A DNA stretch of 64,000 nt from Paenibacillaceae bacterium (GCA_004134985.1 REGQ01000003.1:249795-313794), one strand, 5' to 3'. Shown: positions 44,888 through 55,339, numbered from the stretch's first letter. The notes: generated by a model from the letters alone, not told the origin. Program-made: numbers and translations.

Positions 44888-45613
44888 CTATATTAACGGT
44901 GTCTTCAACGGGGTGCCTGCTTTACGCGGATATTCCCTTGGCGTCGGCGCCATCTTCTCGATAACAAGAATGTGGCGATCAGATTGTTCGTTTGGCAGCT
45001 TCAAGTTATGCGTGCTGATTAATTTGCCCTTTAGCACTTTTAAACTTTTGCCAGCATCCTTAATTTCTTGGTCCGGCTCCGTCCCTTTCATTGCGGCGAA
45101 TAATCCCCCGGTTTTTACAAATGGCAGACAAAATTCATTGAGAACCGCCAGCTTCGCAACTGCCCTTGCAGTGACCAGATCATAGTTGTCGCGATGCTGT
45201 TTGTCCCTGGCAATATCTTCTGCTCGACCATGCACGCATGTAACATCCGCGAGCCCCAGATCCTGAACAACTTGCTTCAAAAACTGGATGCGTTTGTTTA
45301 ATGAATCGACGATCGTCACTTTCAACTGCGGATAACATATTTTAAGAGGCAAACTTGGGAACCCTGCTCCGGAGCCGATATCGGCAATCGTCTGAACCTC
45401 ATTCATATTCACACAAGCTGACAACGTGACCGAATCATAGAAGTGTTTCTCATACACGGCCGCGCGCTCAGTTATGCCCGTCAAATTCATTCTTTCATTC
45501 CATTCAACCAGCAGCTTGAAATATTGTTCGAACTGCTCTTGTTGTACAGAAGTCAACGAAACTCCCTGTTCAGCAATTAGACTTATAAACCACTTCGGTG
45601 AAATATCCATCAT
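44888..45613 (-). CDS. rsmG: 16S rRNA (guanine527-N7)-methyltransferase RsmG
   Basis: 241 residues. SAM-binding motif IADIGSGAGFPSLPLKI, and NLTGI, VTARAVAKLAVLNEF in the family positions. Methylates G527 in 16S rRNA. ATG 45613 overlaps the mnmG stop (TAATG), so the two are translationally coupled. Confidence 0.98.
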   Translation of the reverse strand: MMDISPKWFISLIAEQGVSLTSVQQEQFEQYFKLLVEWNERMNLTGITERAAVYEKHFYDSVTLSACVNMNEVQTIADIGSGAGFPSLPLKICYPQLKVTIVDSLNKRIQFLKQVVQDLGLADVTCVHGRAEDIARDKQHRDNYDLVTARAVAKLAVLNEFCLPFVKTGGLFAAMKGTEPDQEIKDAGKSLKVLKGKLISTHNLKLPNEQSDRHILVIEKMAPTPREYPRKAGTPLKTPLI

Positions 45614-47502
45614 TATCCTCTCGCTGCCACTACACGGTTGTAATGTTCCAGATAGACAAGCAGGATGGAAATGTCGGCAGGGTTAACGCCGGCGATACGA
45701 GTTGCTTGCCCAATCGATAACGGTCGAATATCAGACAGCTTGTGCTTCGCCTCCATCGCCAATCCCCGGACATCGAAATAGTCGATATCACTTGGTATTT
45801 TTTTCTTCTCCATCTTGCTGAGACGTTCTACCTGAAGCAGCTGCTTCTCAATATAGCCCGCGTACTTCACTTGAATTTCAACTTGCTCTTTCATCTCTGC
45901 TGTCAAATGCTCAGGGACTTCCATAACCCGCTCCAGATGGCTGTAAGAAATCTCAGGCCGCCGCAGCAGCGAAAGCGCATCGACCGTCGTTTGAATTGGG
46001 GAGGAACCAAGCTCTATCAGCAATTGCTCCAATGCCTCATCAGCCTTCACCTTCACTTGCTTCAAACGTTCTACTTCCTGTTCTACAGAAGCCTTCTTGT
46101 TCAAAAACCGCTGATAGCGTTCTTCAGAGATCAAGCCAATTTCATAACCGAGCGGCGTCAATCGCATATCGGCATTGTCATGGCGAAGCAGCAGACGATA
46201 CTCGGCGCGTGAGGTTAGCAAACGATACGGATCGTTGACCCCTTTCGTAACCAGATCATCGATCATGACCCCCATATAGCCTTGCGAGCGATCGATAATA
46301 ACCGGCTCCTTGCTCTGTACTTTGCGTGCAGCATTAATGCCGGCGAGAATTCCTTGCCCTGCCGCTTCCTCATAACCCGAGGTTCCATTGATCTGTCCGG
46401 CGGTAAACAAGTTGGTAATCTTCTTCGTTTCCAGTGAAGGCCACAGCTGCGAGGAAACGACGACATCATATTCAATCGCATAGCCATTGCGCATCATTTC
46501 AGCTTTTTCGAGTCCTGGCACAGAACGGACAATCTGCAACTGCACATCCTCCGGCATACTGGTAGACAGACCTTGGACATAGTATTCTGTCGTGTTGCGT
46601 CCTTCCGGCTCGAGGAAAATCTGATGTTTCGGTTTATCAGCAAACCTTACAATCTTATCTTCGATAGAAGGGCAATACCGTGCCCCCGTTCCTTCAATTG
46701 CACCGGAGAACATAGGTGAGCGATGCAGATTATCATTAATAATTTGATGGGTTTCTGCAGAAGTATAGGTCAGCCAGCATGGCAGTTGTTCATTATCCGA
46801 AAATTCGGTTTCGTAGGAAAAGAATTTCGGCTCCTCATCGCCTGGCTGAATTTCCGTTTTGCTAAAATCAATCGTGTCTCTATGCACGCGAGGCGGTGTT
46901 CCTGTTTTGAAGCGATCCAGTTCCAAACCCAGCCTGCGCAGACTTTCCGACAATTTAACTGACGGCTGTTGATTGTTCGGTCCGCTCTCATAACTCAGCT
47001 CGCCCATAATAACTTTGCCGCGCAAATACGTTCCTGTCGTCAATACAATCGCCTTGGCGCGGTAAATCGCCCCTGTTTTGGTCACGATTCCTACGCAAAC
47101 CCCATCTTCAACCAACAGATCCTCAGCCATTCCCTGGCGAAGCGTTAAATGTTTGGTTTCTTCTATCGTTTGCTTCATTGTATTTTGATACAGCACTTTG
47201 TCAGCTTGTGCGCGCAGCGCATGAACCGCGGGGCCTTTCCCCGTGTTCAACATTCTCATTTGAATAAACGTTTTGTCGATATTGCGTCCCATCTCTCCGC
47301 CTAGCGCATCAATTTCGCGAACGACATGCCCTTTGGCAGGTCCGCCAATCGATGGGTTGCATGGCATGAATGCGACCATATCCAGGTTAATGGTCAACAG
47401 CAACGTTTCACAGCCCATTCGGGCAGCAGCCAAAGCCGCTTCACATCCTGCATGGCCAGCGCCGATGACAATAATATCGTATTGTCCAGCCTCATATCCC
47501 AT
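45613..47502 (-). CDS. mnmG: tRNA uridine-5-carboxymethylaminomethyl modification protein MnmG (GidA)
   Basis: 629 residues. FAD-binding [39 protein letters not shown], and family motifs [11 protein letters not shown] and EVDG-like [12 protein letters not shown]. Partner of MnmE in modifying the wobble uridine (xm5U34). GAAGGAGG precedes ATG 47502. Confidence 0.98.
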   Translation of the reverse strand: MGYEAGQYDIIVIGAGHAGCEAALAAARMGCETLLLTINLDMVAFMPCNPSIGGPAKGHVVREIDALGGEMGRNIDKTFIQMRMLNTGKGPAVHALRAQADKVLYQNTMKQTIEETKHLTLRQGMAEDLLVEDGVCVGIVTKTGAIYRAKAIVLTTGTYLRGKVIMGELSYESGPNNQQPSVKLSESLRRLGLELDRFKTGTPPRVHRDTIDFSKTEIQPGDEEPKFFSYETEFSDNEQLPCWLTYTSAETHQIINDNLHRSPMFSGAIEGTGARYCPSIEDKIVRFADKPKHQIFLEPEGRNTTEYYVQGLSTSMPEDVQLQIVRSVPGLEKAEMMRNGYAIEYDVVVSSQLWPSLETKKITNLFTAGQINGTSGYEEAAGQGILAGINAARKVQSKEPVIIDRSQGYMGVMIDDLVTKGVNDPYRLLTSRAEYRLLLRHDNADMRLTPLGYEIGLISEERYQRFLNKKASVEQEVERLKQVKVKADEALEQLLIELGSSPIQTTVDALSLLRRPEISYSHLERVMEVPEHLTAEMKEQVEIQVKYAGYIEKQLLQVERLSKMEKKKIPSDIDYFDVRGLAMEAKHKLSDIRPLSIGQATRIAGVNPADISILLVYLEHYNRVVAARG

Positions 47503-47894
47503 TTCGAACTCCTCCTTCTTTTTTTATCCACATGTTAATAACCATTTAAAACAATTGATCCACAACCTAAGCCAGTGATTTATAAGGTCGCCCGATTACT
47601 TCGGGCTTGCAGGTTGCTTCCAATCGCCATTCAAAGCCGGATTTCTTCTCTCTAATTTCAAAAGGGTGAAATCCGTCTTTAAAAAGCGACCACTTTGTTT
47701 TTTTTTCAGCATCCCTGCATCCCTTCGCTACCTAACTCCCCACAATTAACCACACACAACAGCAGATTACTCCGAGCTTGCACAAATCGGGCATCTCCTG
47801 CACGAGCAAAAGAATCGCCGCGACAAACGTGAAATTGTGGTTGACTGCCAACAGTATCGCCCCCACCGCGTGCTGGGACTGCGCAGGGTGCAGA
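47503..47894. other. Upstream region of mnmG with weak hairpins
   Basis: No gene. Inverted repeats GCCCGA/TTCGGGC (about 47590-47607) and CGGATTTC/GAAATCCG (about 47638-47675) are present. The mnmG promoter was not resolved. Confidence 0.35.
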
Positions 47895-48023
47895 AATTGT
47901 TGTATAAACTACATCATTTCACCTAAAAAAGTCATTTTTCTTAAGAATTGTTGTATAAAGTACAACAATTTCACGAGAATCGGCACATTTCCCTGGAAAA
48001 GTTGCACAAAATACAACAATTTC
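47895..48023. repeat. Three diverged copies of a 26-27 bp palindromic repeat, period about 51 bp
   Basis: Copies at 47895-47920, 47946-47972 and 47998-48023, of the form TTGTTGTATAAAGTACAAC followed by AATTTC. The middle copy is the most palindromic. Spacing between corresponding points is 51 bp. No coding function. It sits between mnmG and the 3' end of mnmE. Confidence 0.6.
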
Positions 48024-48069
48024 CCCTAGGGACCTCTTTATTCAACTTATATCTATATATCTATATGTT

Positions 48070-49449
48070 TTACTTACCCAAGCAAAATTGGGAGAAAATT
48101 TGATCAATCAAGGAGTCTCCAGCACTATCGCCGACAATCTCACCCAACTGTTCCCATGCTGTTCTGACATCAATCTGTATTATATCGATCGGAATACCCG
48201 AAGTTGATGCATCGATGGCATCCAACAATGATTGTCTAGCCTGCTTCAACAGCGCGATATGCCGTGCATTACTAACATATGTCATATCAGCTGTCTCCAG
48301 CAACCCGCTAAAAAATAAATTGGAAATCGCTGCTTCCAGCTGTTCCAAGCCTTCCTCATGCAGCACGGACATTTTAACAATCGCTTCGGGCGCAAGCGCC
48401 GGGTCCAGACGATCCAGATGAAGCTGCTGCGGCAAATCTGTTTTATTAACAATGACGATGACCTGACGATCGCGCAGCTGCTCAATCAACTGTCGTTCAT
48501 CATCATGAAGCGGTTCATGATAATTCAATACCAGCAAGATCAAATCTGCTTCATTCAGCGCGTGATGCGAACGCTCCACGCCGATTCGCTCCACAACATC
48601 TGTCGTTTCCCGAATGCCTGCTGTATCCAGCAGTTTAAGCGGTATCCCGCCCACCGTTACGAACTCTTCAATGACATCGCGCGTTGTGCCGGGAATGTCG
48701 GTAACAATCGCTTTGTTGTCCTGTGCCAGCGCATTAAGCAACGAGGACTTGCCAACGTTAGGCCGCCCTACAATTGCCGTTGTAATCCCCTCACGCAGAA
48801 TTTTACCCTCACTTGCCGTTTGCAGCAAACGGTCAATTTTGGCAATGACAAGATTGCATTGCTCGTGAATGTATTTGCCTGTCATTTCTTCTACATCATG
48901 TTCAGGATAATCGATATTCACCTCAATATGCGCCAGCAGTTCAATGACCTCGCCACGCAGCTGTTTGATCAATCTCGACAATTTCCCATCCACTTGCTTG
49001 AGCGCAATTGAAAAAGCCTTGTCTGATTTAGAGCGAATCAAATCAATAACCGCTTCGGCTTGCGCCAAATCGATGCGGCCATTTATAAACGCACGCTTTG
49101 TAAATTCGCCAGGTTCAGCTGCTCTGACACCCTCCTGGCGCAGCACCAGATCCAGCACCTTCTTCACGGATATATATCCGCCATGCGTGCTGATCTCCAC
49201 TACATCCTCTGCGGTAAATGAGCGCGGTCCCTTCATAACCGTCAGCAAAACTTCCTCAACTGCTTCGTCCGTTGCAGGTTCAACGATGCGGCCATAATGA
49301 ACGGTATGCGAGGGGGCCTCTAGAAGGTTGCTGCCGCCGCGAAATATTCTGGCGGCAGTTGGTACTGCCTGCTCTCCACTAACCCGTATAACGGCAATGC
49401 CGCCCTCTCCGACTGCAGTCGAAATGGCGGCAATAGTATCTTCCATCAT
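48070..49449 (-). CDS. mnmE: tRNA modification GTPase MnmE (TrmE/ThdF)
   Basis: 459 residues from ATG 49449 (MMEDTIAAISTAVGEGGIAV), placed eight bases after GAGGTG. N-terminal folate-binding domain, helical domain and an inserted G domain with VGRPNVGKSSLLNAL, DIPGTTRDVIEE, DTAGI and NKTDL. The C-terminus ends FCLGK, carrying the conserved catalytic Cys (CxGK). Works with MnmG on tRNA wobble uridine. Confidence 0.98.
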   Translation of the reverse strand: MMEDTIAAISTAVGEGGIAVIRVSGEQAVPTAARIFRGGSNLLEAPSHTVHYGRIVEPATDEAVEEVLLTVMKGPRSFTAEDVVEISTHGGYISVKKVLDLVLRQEGVRAAEPGEFTKRAFINGRIDLAQAEAVIDLIRSKSDKAFSIALKQVDGKLSRLIKQLRGEVIELLAHIEVNIDYPEHDVEEMTGKYIHEQCNLVIAKIDRLLQTASEGKILREGITTAIVGRPNVGKSSLLNALAQDNKAIVTDIPGTTRDVIEEFVTVGGIPLKLLDTAGIRETTDVVERIGVERSHHALNEADLILLVLNYHEPLHDDERQLIEQLRDRQVIVIVNKTDLPQQLHLDRLDPALAPEAIVKMSVLHEEGLEQLEAAISNLFFSGLLETADMTYVSNARHIALLKQARQSLLDAIDASTSGIPIDIIQIDVRTAWEQLGEIVGDSAGDSLIDQIFSQFCLGK

Positions 49450-49519
49450 AATCATAGCACCTCAAACTTCTAAAAATAGCTGAATCGTGTATGTGGTCAA
49501 ACTTCTATGCTTTCAAAAA

Positions 49520-49549
49520 ACAGCAATGGCTCCGACGAGACATTGCTGT
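49520..49549 (-). terminator. Terminator between jag and mnmE
   Basis: ACAGCAATG (49520-49528) pairs with CATTGCTGT (49541-49549); T6 follows on the minus strand. A third CATTGCTGT copy lies at 49575-49583. Confidence 0.75.
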
Positions 49550-49625
49550 GATAAGCGAGCGCGGCGCTCCCCACATTGCTGTGAAGAGCGCTCTGTCGCA
49601 AGATGCGATATTCTGTAATACTGCA

Positions 49626-50249
49626 TTACGAACGAATCGCAATGACAACGCGCCGATGAGGCTCGTCCCCTTTGCTAAAGGTTTTCACTCTCGGATGGCT
49701 CTGCAATTGTGAGTGGATGATCTTGCGCTCTTGCGGCGACATCGGTTCCAGCACGACTTCTTTGCGAGAGCGAATTACCCGATTCGCCAAGCGATCTGAT
49801 AATTCCTCAAGTGTCTTGCGCCTGCGTTCTCGAAAATTCTCTGCATCAAGCACGAGACGAAAATGACTATCCGAATATTTATTAGCGACAATATTGGTCA
49901 AATACTGCAAAGCATCAAGTGTTTGTCCACGCCGGCCTATCATCATACCGAGATCGTCTCCGCCTGATAATTCAAGCAGCAGCCCTTCCCTCGTTTCCTG
50001 ACGTTTAATACTAACCGTTAATCCCATCGTTCTAGCAACCTCCAGGACAAACCGTTCAGCCTCGCCGGCAGGATCAGGAATCAGCTCAAGTTCAACTTTC
50101 GCTTCTTTCACCCCGATGAGTCCGAACAAACCTTTGGAAGGTTGCTCTAGCACAGTAATGTTTACACGGTCCTTAGCCACTTGCAATTGCGCTAAACCAT
50201 TCTGAACAGCATCTTCGATCGTTTTTGCTGATGCAACGATTTTCTTCAT
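49626..50249 (-). CDS. jag: RNA-binding protein Jag (KhpB/SpoIIIJ-associated)
   Basis: 207 residues. Jag N-terminal domain (MKKIVASAKTIEDAVQNGL), linker, KH domain (GDDLGMMIGRRGQTLDALQY) and C-terminal R3H (GDEPHRRVVIA). Cytoplasmic RNA-binding protein linked to cell-wall elongation. ATG overlaps the yidC stop by 4 bp. Confidence 0.95.
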   Translation of the reverse strand: MKKIVASAKTIEDAVQNGLAQLQVAKDRVNITVLEQPSKGLFGLIGVKEAKVELELIPDPAGEAERFVLEVARTMGLTVSIKRQETREGLLLELSGGDDLGMMIGRRGQTLDALQYLTNIVANKYSDSHFRLVLDAENFRERRRKTLEELSDRLANRVIRSRKEVVLEPMSPQERKIIHSQLQSHPRVKTFSKGDEPHRRVVIAIRS

Positions 50250-51016
50250 TTCGCAGGAACCTCCTTGCCTTTGTCAGAGGTGCGTACGTACAGAAAATAG
50301 TTTTGAATAATTGTATAGATGTTTGTGTATATCCAATACAACGGCAGCGCCGCTGGGAAAGACATTGCCATAACAAAAATCAGCACCGGGAAAATAAGCA
50401 GAATCGCCTGCATCGGGTTGTTAGGCTGCTGCGGCATCATCTTCGATTGAACAAAAGTTGTGATGGCAGCGATAACTGGCAAAATGTAATAAGGGTCCTT
50501 CTGGCCAAGCTGCAGCCACAAGAATGTGTGCTCCCTAATTTCCGGGTTCCAGTAGATTGCATTGTAGAGCGCGATGAAAATCGGCATTTGTACGATCAAC
50601 GGCAAACAGCCGGCAAGCGGATTCACCTGATGCTGCTGGAAGAGTTTCATTGTTTCTTCCTGCTGCTTCTGCGGGTTGTCCTTGTACTTGTCTTTAATCT
50701 TCTTCATCTCTGGCTGCAGAGCCTGCATCGCCTTGGAACTGCGGTATTGCTTCAGCGTTAACGGCAAAATAAGTGTTCGGACAATAATCGTCAGAATCAG
50801 GATGGATATGCCGTACGAACCATCAAACCAGTTCGCAAAGGAATCCAGCATGAGCGCGAACCAATAGACAACATTCTTTTCCCAAAAGTTGCCCTCTTTC
50901 AATTCATCGATCGTTGTTGTGTGATCAGTCGGCACACAACCGGATAAAACAACAACGAGCAGCAGCATCGAAAGCACCAGCAACCATCTTTTTCGTACAC
51001 TCCGGGACAACATCAA
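50246..51016 (-). CDS. yidC: Membrane protein insertase YidC/SpoIIIJ (lipoprotein form)
   Basis: 256 residues. Lipoprotein signal peptide with lipobox LSGC (residue 26), five membrane segments including the YidC core motifs GISILILTIIVRTLILPL, MPIFIALYNAI and AALPLYWIYTNIYTIIQN. Inserts proteins with or without Sec; SpoIIIJ-type are required in the forespore. AGAGAGGAG precedes the ATG. Confidence 0.96.
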   Translation of the reverse strand: MMLSRSVRKRWLLVLSMLLLVVVLSGCVPTDHTTTIDELKEGNFWEKNVVYWFALMLDSFANWFDGSYGISILILTIIVRTLILPLTLKQYRSSKAMQALQPEMKKIKDKYKDNPQKQQEETMKLFQQHQVNPLAGCLPLIVQMPIFIALYNAIYWNPEIREHTFLWLQLGQKDPYYILPVIAAITTFVQSKMMPQQPNNPMQAILLIFPVLIFVMAMSFPAALPLYWIYTNIYTIIQNYFLYVRTSDKGKEVPAK

Positions 51017-51097
51017 AACTCCTCTCTAAAAGAGCAACGCATATAGGTGTAACTATACCATAATTTGAAAAACAAATAAACAACCCTTCCCCTTCAG

Positions 51098-51463
51098 TTA
51101 ACGCTGCGGCTGACGGGAATGGCGGGGCTTGAGTAGATTTGATTTTCTGAGCACATGAAGCACACTTCGCTCCAACTCCTTGGTACTCATAGAAACCGAT
51201 GGCTTGCGGGCAATGATGATCAAATCGGTATGGTCGGCAATGCTGTCTGTTTGCGCACGCACAATCTCCTTGAGCACGCGCCGCATGCGATTGCGTACAA
51301 CCGCATTGCCCAGCTTCTTGCTTACGGACACACCAAAGCGAAATTGCTCTACCTCAGGCTTACGCGACCAATAAACAACCAATTGACTGTTCGCAAACGA
51401 TTTGCCGCCGCGATATATTCGATTGAAATCCTGTCTGTTTCGAAGACGCAGCTTCCTTTGCAC
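51098..51463 (-). CDS. rnpA: Ribonuclease P protein component
   Basis: 121 residues from GTG 51463 (MQRKLRLRNRQDFNRIYRGG), chosen as GGTGG precedes it and it matches RnpA starts. RNR motif AVVRNRMRRVLKEIVRAQ, plus RFGVSVSKKLGNA. Protein cofactor for tRNA 5' processing. Between rpmH and yidC as in all Bacillota. Confidence 0.96.
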   Translation of the reverse strand: MQRKLRLRNRQDFNRIYRGGKSFANSQLVVYWSRKPEVEQFRFGVSVSKKLGNAVVRNRMRRVLKEIVRAQTDSIADHTDLIIIARKPSVSMSTKELERSVLHVLRKSNLLKPRHSRQPQR

Positions 51464-51659
51464 AACAGCAACCCACCGTAACAATAGTATTTGTAGTATT
51501 GCCGCTTTCCAGCAGCCTCACACGCAGAACAGCATGCGATTTGTTAAATTATATGAAATGATGCGTTCGGCCACTTGATATCAGCTTGTCCCGCATAGCG
51601 ATCCGATTGCCTCCATTACATAGGCGACGAAGCCGTTTTCGCTTGATTTTACAGAAAAA

Positions 51660-51680
51660 AAGACCACCGAATGTGGTCTT
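51660..51680 (-). terminator. Stem-loop after rpmH
   Basis: AAGACCAC (51660-51667) pairs with GTGGTCTT (51673-51680); T-run follows on the minus strand. Probably attenuates rpmH transcription into rnpA. Confidence 0.8.
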
Positions 51681-51686
51681 CATTAA

Positions 51687-51821
51687 TTACGCGCTTAATA
51701 CTTTTCTGCCCTTTTGGCGGCGAGCGCTAAGCACTTTACGTCCGTTCTTTGTGCTCATCCGTTTACGGAAGCCATGAACTTTTTTACGTTTGCTCACATT
51801 CGGTCTAAATGTCGGTCTCAT
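51687..51821 (-). CDS. rpmH: Ribosomal protein bL34
   Basis: 44 residues: starts [20 protein letters not shown] and ends [11 protein letters not shown]. Its usual length. An AGGAGGTG ribosome site lies just before the ATG. Divergent from dnaA across oriC. Confidence 0.98.
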   Translation of the reverse strand: MRPTFRPNVSKRKKVHGFRKRMSTKNGRKVLSARRQKGRKVLSA

Positions 51822-51970
51822 TTATCGCACCTCCTTGATCAATCATCCCTACGTTCAGAAAAAACGCCTTTTTCAATTAAACCATGCTCGCTGGCAAAAG
51901 TCAACTTGATTGTTATCCCCCATTTTACCAGTTCGCAGTGAAATTGCTTCACCCTCATTTTCGCCAAAAG

Positions 51971-52293
51971 TTGTCCACATTCGTATTATTGCCCCAAAAA
52001 ATAATAACATGTGGACAACGCAAAACGAAAAATCGAAGAAGTTGTCGAAACTTCACAAATTATAAACAATATCTTGTGGTGTAGATAACATTTGTACACA
52101 AGCTATTGAAATTGTGGATAAAATCGCGATTTTCATTGAATTAACGCTATTATTTTGCTATGATAGATTTGTTTTTGTTGTGGATGACTCCAATTTGCTC
52201 CGCTACTTATTAACAGCCTGTGGATAACTTTGTGAACAATTTAATCCCCCTATTGATATCTTCAACTATATAATTCTTGAATACTGTGCACAA
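51971..52293. other. oriC, upstream DnaA-box cluster
   Basis: AT-rich region between rpmH and dnaA with DnaA boxes. Perfect TGTGGATAA at 52113-52121 and 52219-52227; one-mismatch boxes TTGTCCACA (51971-51979), TGTGGACAA (52010-52018) and TGTGGATGA (52179-52187); weaker sites at 52231-52239 and 52285-52293. It corresponds to the upstream half of the bipartite Bacillus origin. Confidence 0.85.
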
Positions 52294-52384
52294 TTTAATT
52301 CAGAATCATTTACATTTCGACATTTTTCCGTTTGAGACGGGTTAAACTGCCGGGCAGAATTTTTGCATAAGGAGTGACAAAGCT

Positions 52385-53737
52385 GTGGATAGCCATCCCC
52401 AGGAGATATGGCAGCAAGTATTGTCTATTATTCAAACCAAATTAAGCAAACCTAGTTTCGATACATGGTTTAAAGCGACCAAAGCGTCATCCTTGAAGGA
52501 CGATCTGGTCGTTATTTCTGCTCCAACGACTTTCGCTGTCGAATGGTTGGACACCAGGTATACGAAGCTTGTTCGCACAACGTACTACGAGTATCTGGGG
52601 AGACAGGTGGATGTTAAATTCATTCTGGAGGAAGCGAAGCTGCCTGAATCAGCCGCGCCGTTTCCTGCCGTTTCCCAGACGGCGCCGATTGTTCCGGAGG
52701 AGCCCTTTTCCCATGTGCTCAATCCGAAATATACCTTTGACACCTTCGTCATCGGCGCCAATAACCGGTTTGCCCATGCCGCATCGCTTGCCGTTGCGGA
52801 AGCGCCGGCCAAAGCCTATAACCCGCTGTTTCTCTATGGCGGCGTCGGACTGGGCAAAACGCATCTTATGCACGCGATCGGACATTATATTCTTGAACAT
52901 AACCCGAGTACACGGGTGCTGTACATTTCTTCGGAGAAATTTACGAATGAGTTCATTAATGCCATCAGGGACAACCGCGGCGAAAGCTTTCGCAATAAAT
53001 ACCGCAATATCGATGTGCTGTTAATTGATGATATTCAATTTCTCGCCGGCAAAGAACAGACCCAGGAGGAATTTTTCCATACCTTTAATGCCCTGCACGA
53101 AGAACGTAAGCAAATTGTTATTTCTAGTGACAGGCCGCCCAAAGAAATTCCAACACTGGAAGATCGGCTTCGCTCCCGCTTTGAATGGGGGCTAATTACC
53201 GACATTCAGCCGCCGGATCTGGAAACGCGCATTGCGATATTGCGCAAGAAGGCCAAAGCGGAAAACCTGGATATCCCAAATGAAGCGATGGCTTATATCG
53301 CCGGGCAGATCGATACGAATATTCGTGAGCTGGAGGGCGCGCTCATTCGCGTTGTCGCCTACTCCTCCCTCATTAATGAGGATATCTCGACACATTTGGC
53401 ATCCGAGGCGCTGAAGGATATCATTCCATCTAACCGTCCCAAAATGATTACGATTCAGGATATTCAGCATAAGGTGGGCGAGTTTTATTCCCTCAAGCTG
53501 GACGATTTTAAAGCACGGAAACGTACGAAGGCCGTTGCGTTCCCCCGGCAAATCGCGATGTATCTCGCTCGTGAGCTTACCGACTTCTCCCTCCCCAAGA
53601 TCGGGCAGGCATTCGGAGGCCGCGACCATACGACTGTGATTCATGCCCATGAGAAAATAACGCAGCAGTTGACCCAGGATCAGGAATTATACAAAATCAT
53701 TCAAAATTTGACGGACAAGATAAAAGCACACATGTGA
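52385..53737 (+). CDS. dnaA: Chromosomal replication initiator DnaA
   Basis: 450 residues from GTG 52385 ([17 protein letters not shown]), with AAGGAG upstream. Domain I (about 1-85), linker, AAA+ domain III with Walker [16 protein letters not shown] and Walker [17 protein letters not shown], domain IV with DnaA-box-binding [15 protein letters not shown]. The start codon itself lies in a near-consensus DnaA box (52384-52392, TGTGGATAG), suggesting autoregulation. Confidence 0.99.
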   Translation: MDSHPQEIWQQVLSIIQTKLSKPSFDTWFKATKASSLKDDLVVISAPTTFAVEWLDTRYTKLVRTTYYEYLGRQVDVKFILEEAKLPESAAPFPAVSQTAPIVPEEPFSHVLNPKYTFDTFVIGANNRFAHAASLAVAEAPAKAYNPLFLYGGVGLGKTHLMHAIGHYILEHNPSTRVLYISSEKFTNEFINAIRDNRGESFRNKYRNIDVLLIDDIQFLAGKEQTQEEFFHTFNALHEERKQIVISSDRPPKEIPTLEDRLRSRFEWGLITDIQPPDLETRIAILRKKAKAENLDIPNEAMAYIAGQIDTNIRELEGALIRVVAYSSLINEDISTHLASEALKDIIPSNRPKMITIQDIQHKVGEFYSLKLDDFKARKRTKAVAFPRQIAMYLARELTDFSLPKIGQAFGGRDHTTVIHAHEKITQQLTQDQELYKIIQNLTDKIKAHM

Positions 53738-53807
53738 ATAAATGGAGCAAGCCTACACACAGTTTATACACATGTGGACAGCTTGCTCATGCGTGTCTTT
53801 AGGTCAC

Positions 53808-53847
53808 TTATCCACATATCCAGTGCCCCTACTACTACGACTACTAA
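53808..53847 (+). other. oriC unwinding element: DnaA box, GC cluster and DnaA-trios
   Basis: DnaA box TTATCCACA (53808-53816), a second weaker box overlapping ATATCCAGT, GC cluster (GTGCCCC, 53823-53829), then consecutive trinucleotides TAC TAC TAC GAC TAC TAA from 53830. This is the layout of the basal unwinding system of B. subtilis oriC between dnaA and dnaN. Confidence 0.85.
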
Positions 53848-53957
53848 AAAACATGTTAAAATAACATCTATAGAGCAGGCGCTTCGCGTTTAGCTGGCGC
53901 TTCGGCTTGCCGCCCCAATCAGCAACTACTCTTTCCAAACGCCATAGGAGTGAAACT

Positions 53958-55100
53958 ATGAAATTAATGATAATGAAAAGCCCATTAAACGAGGCGATAC
54001 AGCAAGTTGCCAAAGCTGTATCTTCCAGACCAGCCATTCCGATACTTGGCGGTATTAAAATGGACGTGACCCATCAGGGCATCATGCTTACAGCCAGTGA
54101 TACGGATATCTCCATCCAAAGCTATATTCCTGTTGAATCAGGCGAACAAATTAATGCCCGGATCGACAAGCCTGGAAGCATTGTGCTCCCGGCTAAATTT
54201 CTTGTTGAAATTATTAAGAAGCTGCCTTCGGACCAATTGGAAATTGAACTAGGTGAGAAGTACCAAACGCAAATTCGTTCAGGCTCCACCGATATTCAGA
54301 TGGTTGGACTGGATCCTGAAGAATTCCCTGTTCTGCCAAGTGTCGAAGAAAGCGAGATTTTCACAGTTCCTGCCGTTTTGCTGAAAAGCATGATTCGACA
54401 AACGATATTTGCCACTTCAACCAGTGAACAAACCCCTGTTCTCACAGGCGTACTGTGGAATTTGCAAGAAGGGCAATTCAAGTTTGTAGCAACAGACCGT
54501 CACCGGCTTGCAAGCCGAATCGCTAAAGTAGAAACCGCGCCGGAATATCGTTTTTCCAATATCGTAATTTCTGGACGCACGCTCGGTGAGTTGTCGAAAA
54601 TTATTCCTGATAATAACGATGGTGTCGGTATCGTCGTAGCCGACAACCAAATCTTGTTTAAAGTCGGTCATGTGCTCTTCTATTCGCGGATGCTTGACGG
54701 AACTTATCCGGATACGACTAAGATTATTCCGCAAGTATTCAAAACAGAACTTGTTTTGGACACCAAAAATTTAATGGATGCCATCGACCGGGCTTATTTG
54801 ATGTCTCGTGAGGAAAAAACGAATATCGTCCGCCTGATGACACTTGAGGATGGCAGCATTGAAATTTCTTCAAGTTCCTCCGAACTTGGACGTGTCACAG
54901 AACAATTGCAGCCCGTTTCTCTTAAAGGCGACCCGCTGCGCATTGCCTTTAACTCCAAATATGTGCTCGACGCGCTAAAAGTAATTGACAGCGAGCAGCT
55001 TTTTATTGGATTTACGGGAGCGATGAGTCCGATTATCTTGAAACCGACCGATCATCCTTACAATTTGCACCTTATTCTGCCTTATAGGACAACAGCATGA
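53958..55100 (+). CDS. dnaN: DNA polymerase III beta sliding clamp
   Basis: 380 residues from ATG 53958 (MKLMIMKSPLNEAIQQVAK), preceded by AGGAG; a longer upstream frame lies in the intergenic region. Three clamp domains; motifs ITLTASDTDISI-like IMLTASDTDISIQ, KIIPDNNDGVG and the C-terminal HLILPYRT. Overlaps yaaA by 4 bp. Confidence 0.98.
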   Translation: MKLMIMKSPLNEAIQQVAKAVSSRPAIPILGGIKMDVTHQGIMLTASDTDISIQSYIPVESGEQINARIDKPGSIVLPAKFLVEIIKKLPSDQLEIELGEKYQTQIRSGSTDIQMVGLDPEEFPVLPSVEESEIFTVPAVLLKSMIRQTIFATSTSEQTPVLTGVLWNLQEGQFKFVATDRHRLASRIAKVETAPEYRFSNIVISGRTLGELSKIIPDNNDGVGIVVADNQILFKVGHVLFYSRMLDGTYPDTTKIIPQVFKTELVLDTKNLMDAIDRAYLMSREEKTNIVRLMTLEDGSIEISSSSSELGRVTEQLQPVSLKGDPLRIAFNSKYVLDALKVIDSEQLFIGFTGAMSPIILKPTDHPYNLHLILPYRTTA

Positions 55101-55312
55101 GGAATATAACGATAAAGACGGAATATATAACACTTGGACAATTTTTGAAGTTGGCGGATTGCATCGATTCCGGTGGTCAAGCCAAATTTTTTCTGCAGGA
55201 AAACCCCGTCGTCATTAATGGTGAGTCAGATAACCGCCGCGGCAGAAAACTATATCAAGACGATATCGTCAATGTGGGCGAATTCGGATTGTTTAAAGTT
55301 GTCAGGTCCTGA
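55097..55312 (+). CDS. yaaA: S4-domain protein YaaA
   Basis: 71 residues: TLGQFLKLADCIDSGGQAKF and NPVVINGESDNRRGRKLYQD show the S4 RNA-binding fold. ATG overlaps the dnaN stop (ATGA). It sits between dnaN and recF as in B. subtilis. Probably involved in ribosome assembly. Confidence 0.95.
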   Translation: MRNITIKTEYITLGQFLKLADCIDSGGQAKFFLQENPVVINGESDNRRGRKLYQDDIVNVGEFGLFKVVRS

Positions 55313-55339
55313 CAAGTACGAATACTGGAGGCTGCCCGC

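Noticed and set aside
47895..48023. CRISPR array
   Set aside because: Only three diverged, palindromic copies; the sequences between them are short and AT-rich without spacer character, and no cas gene is present.
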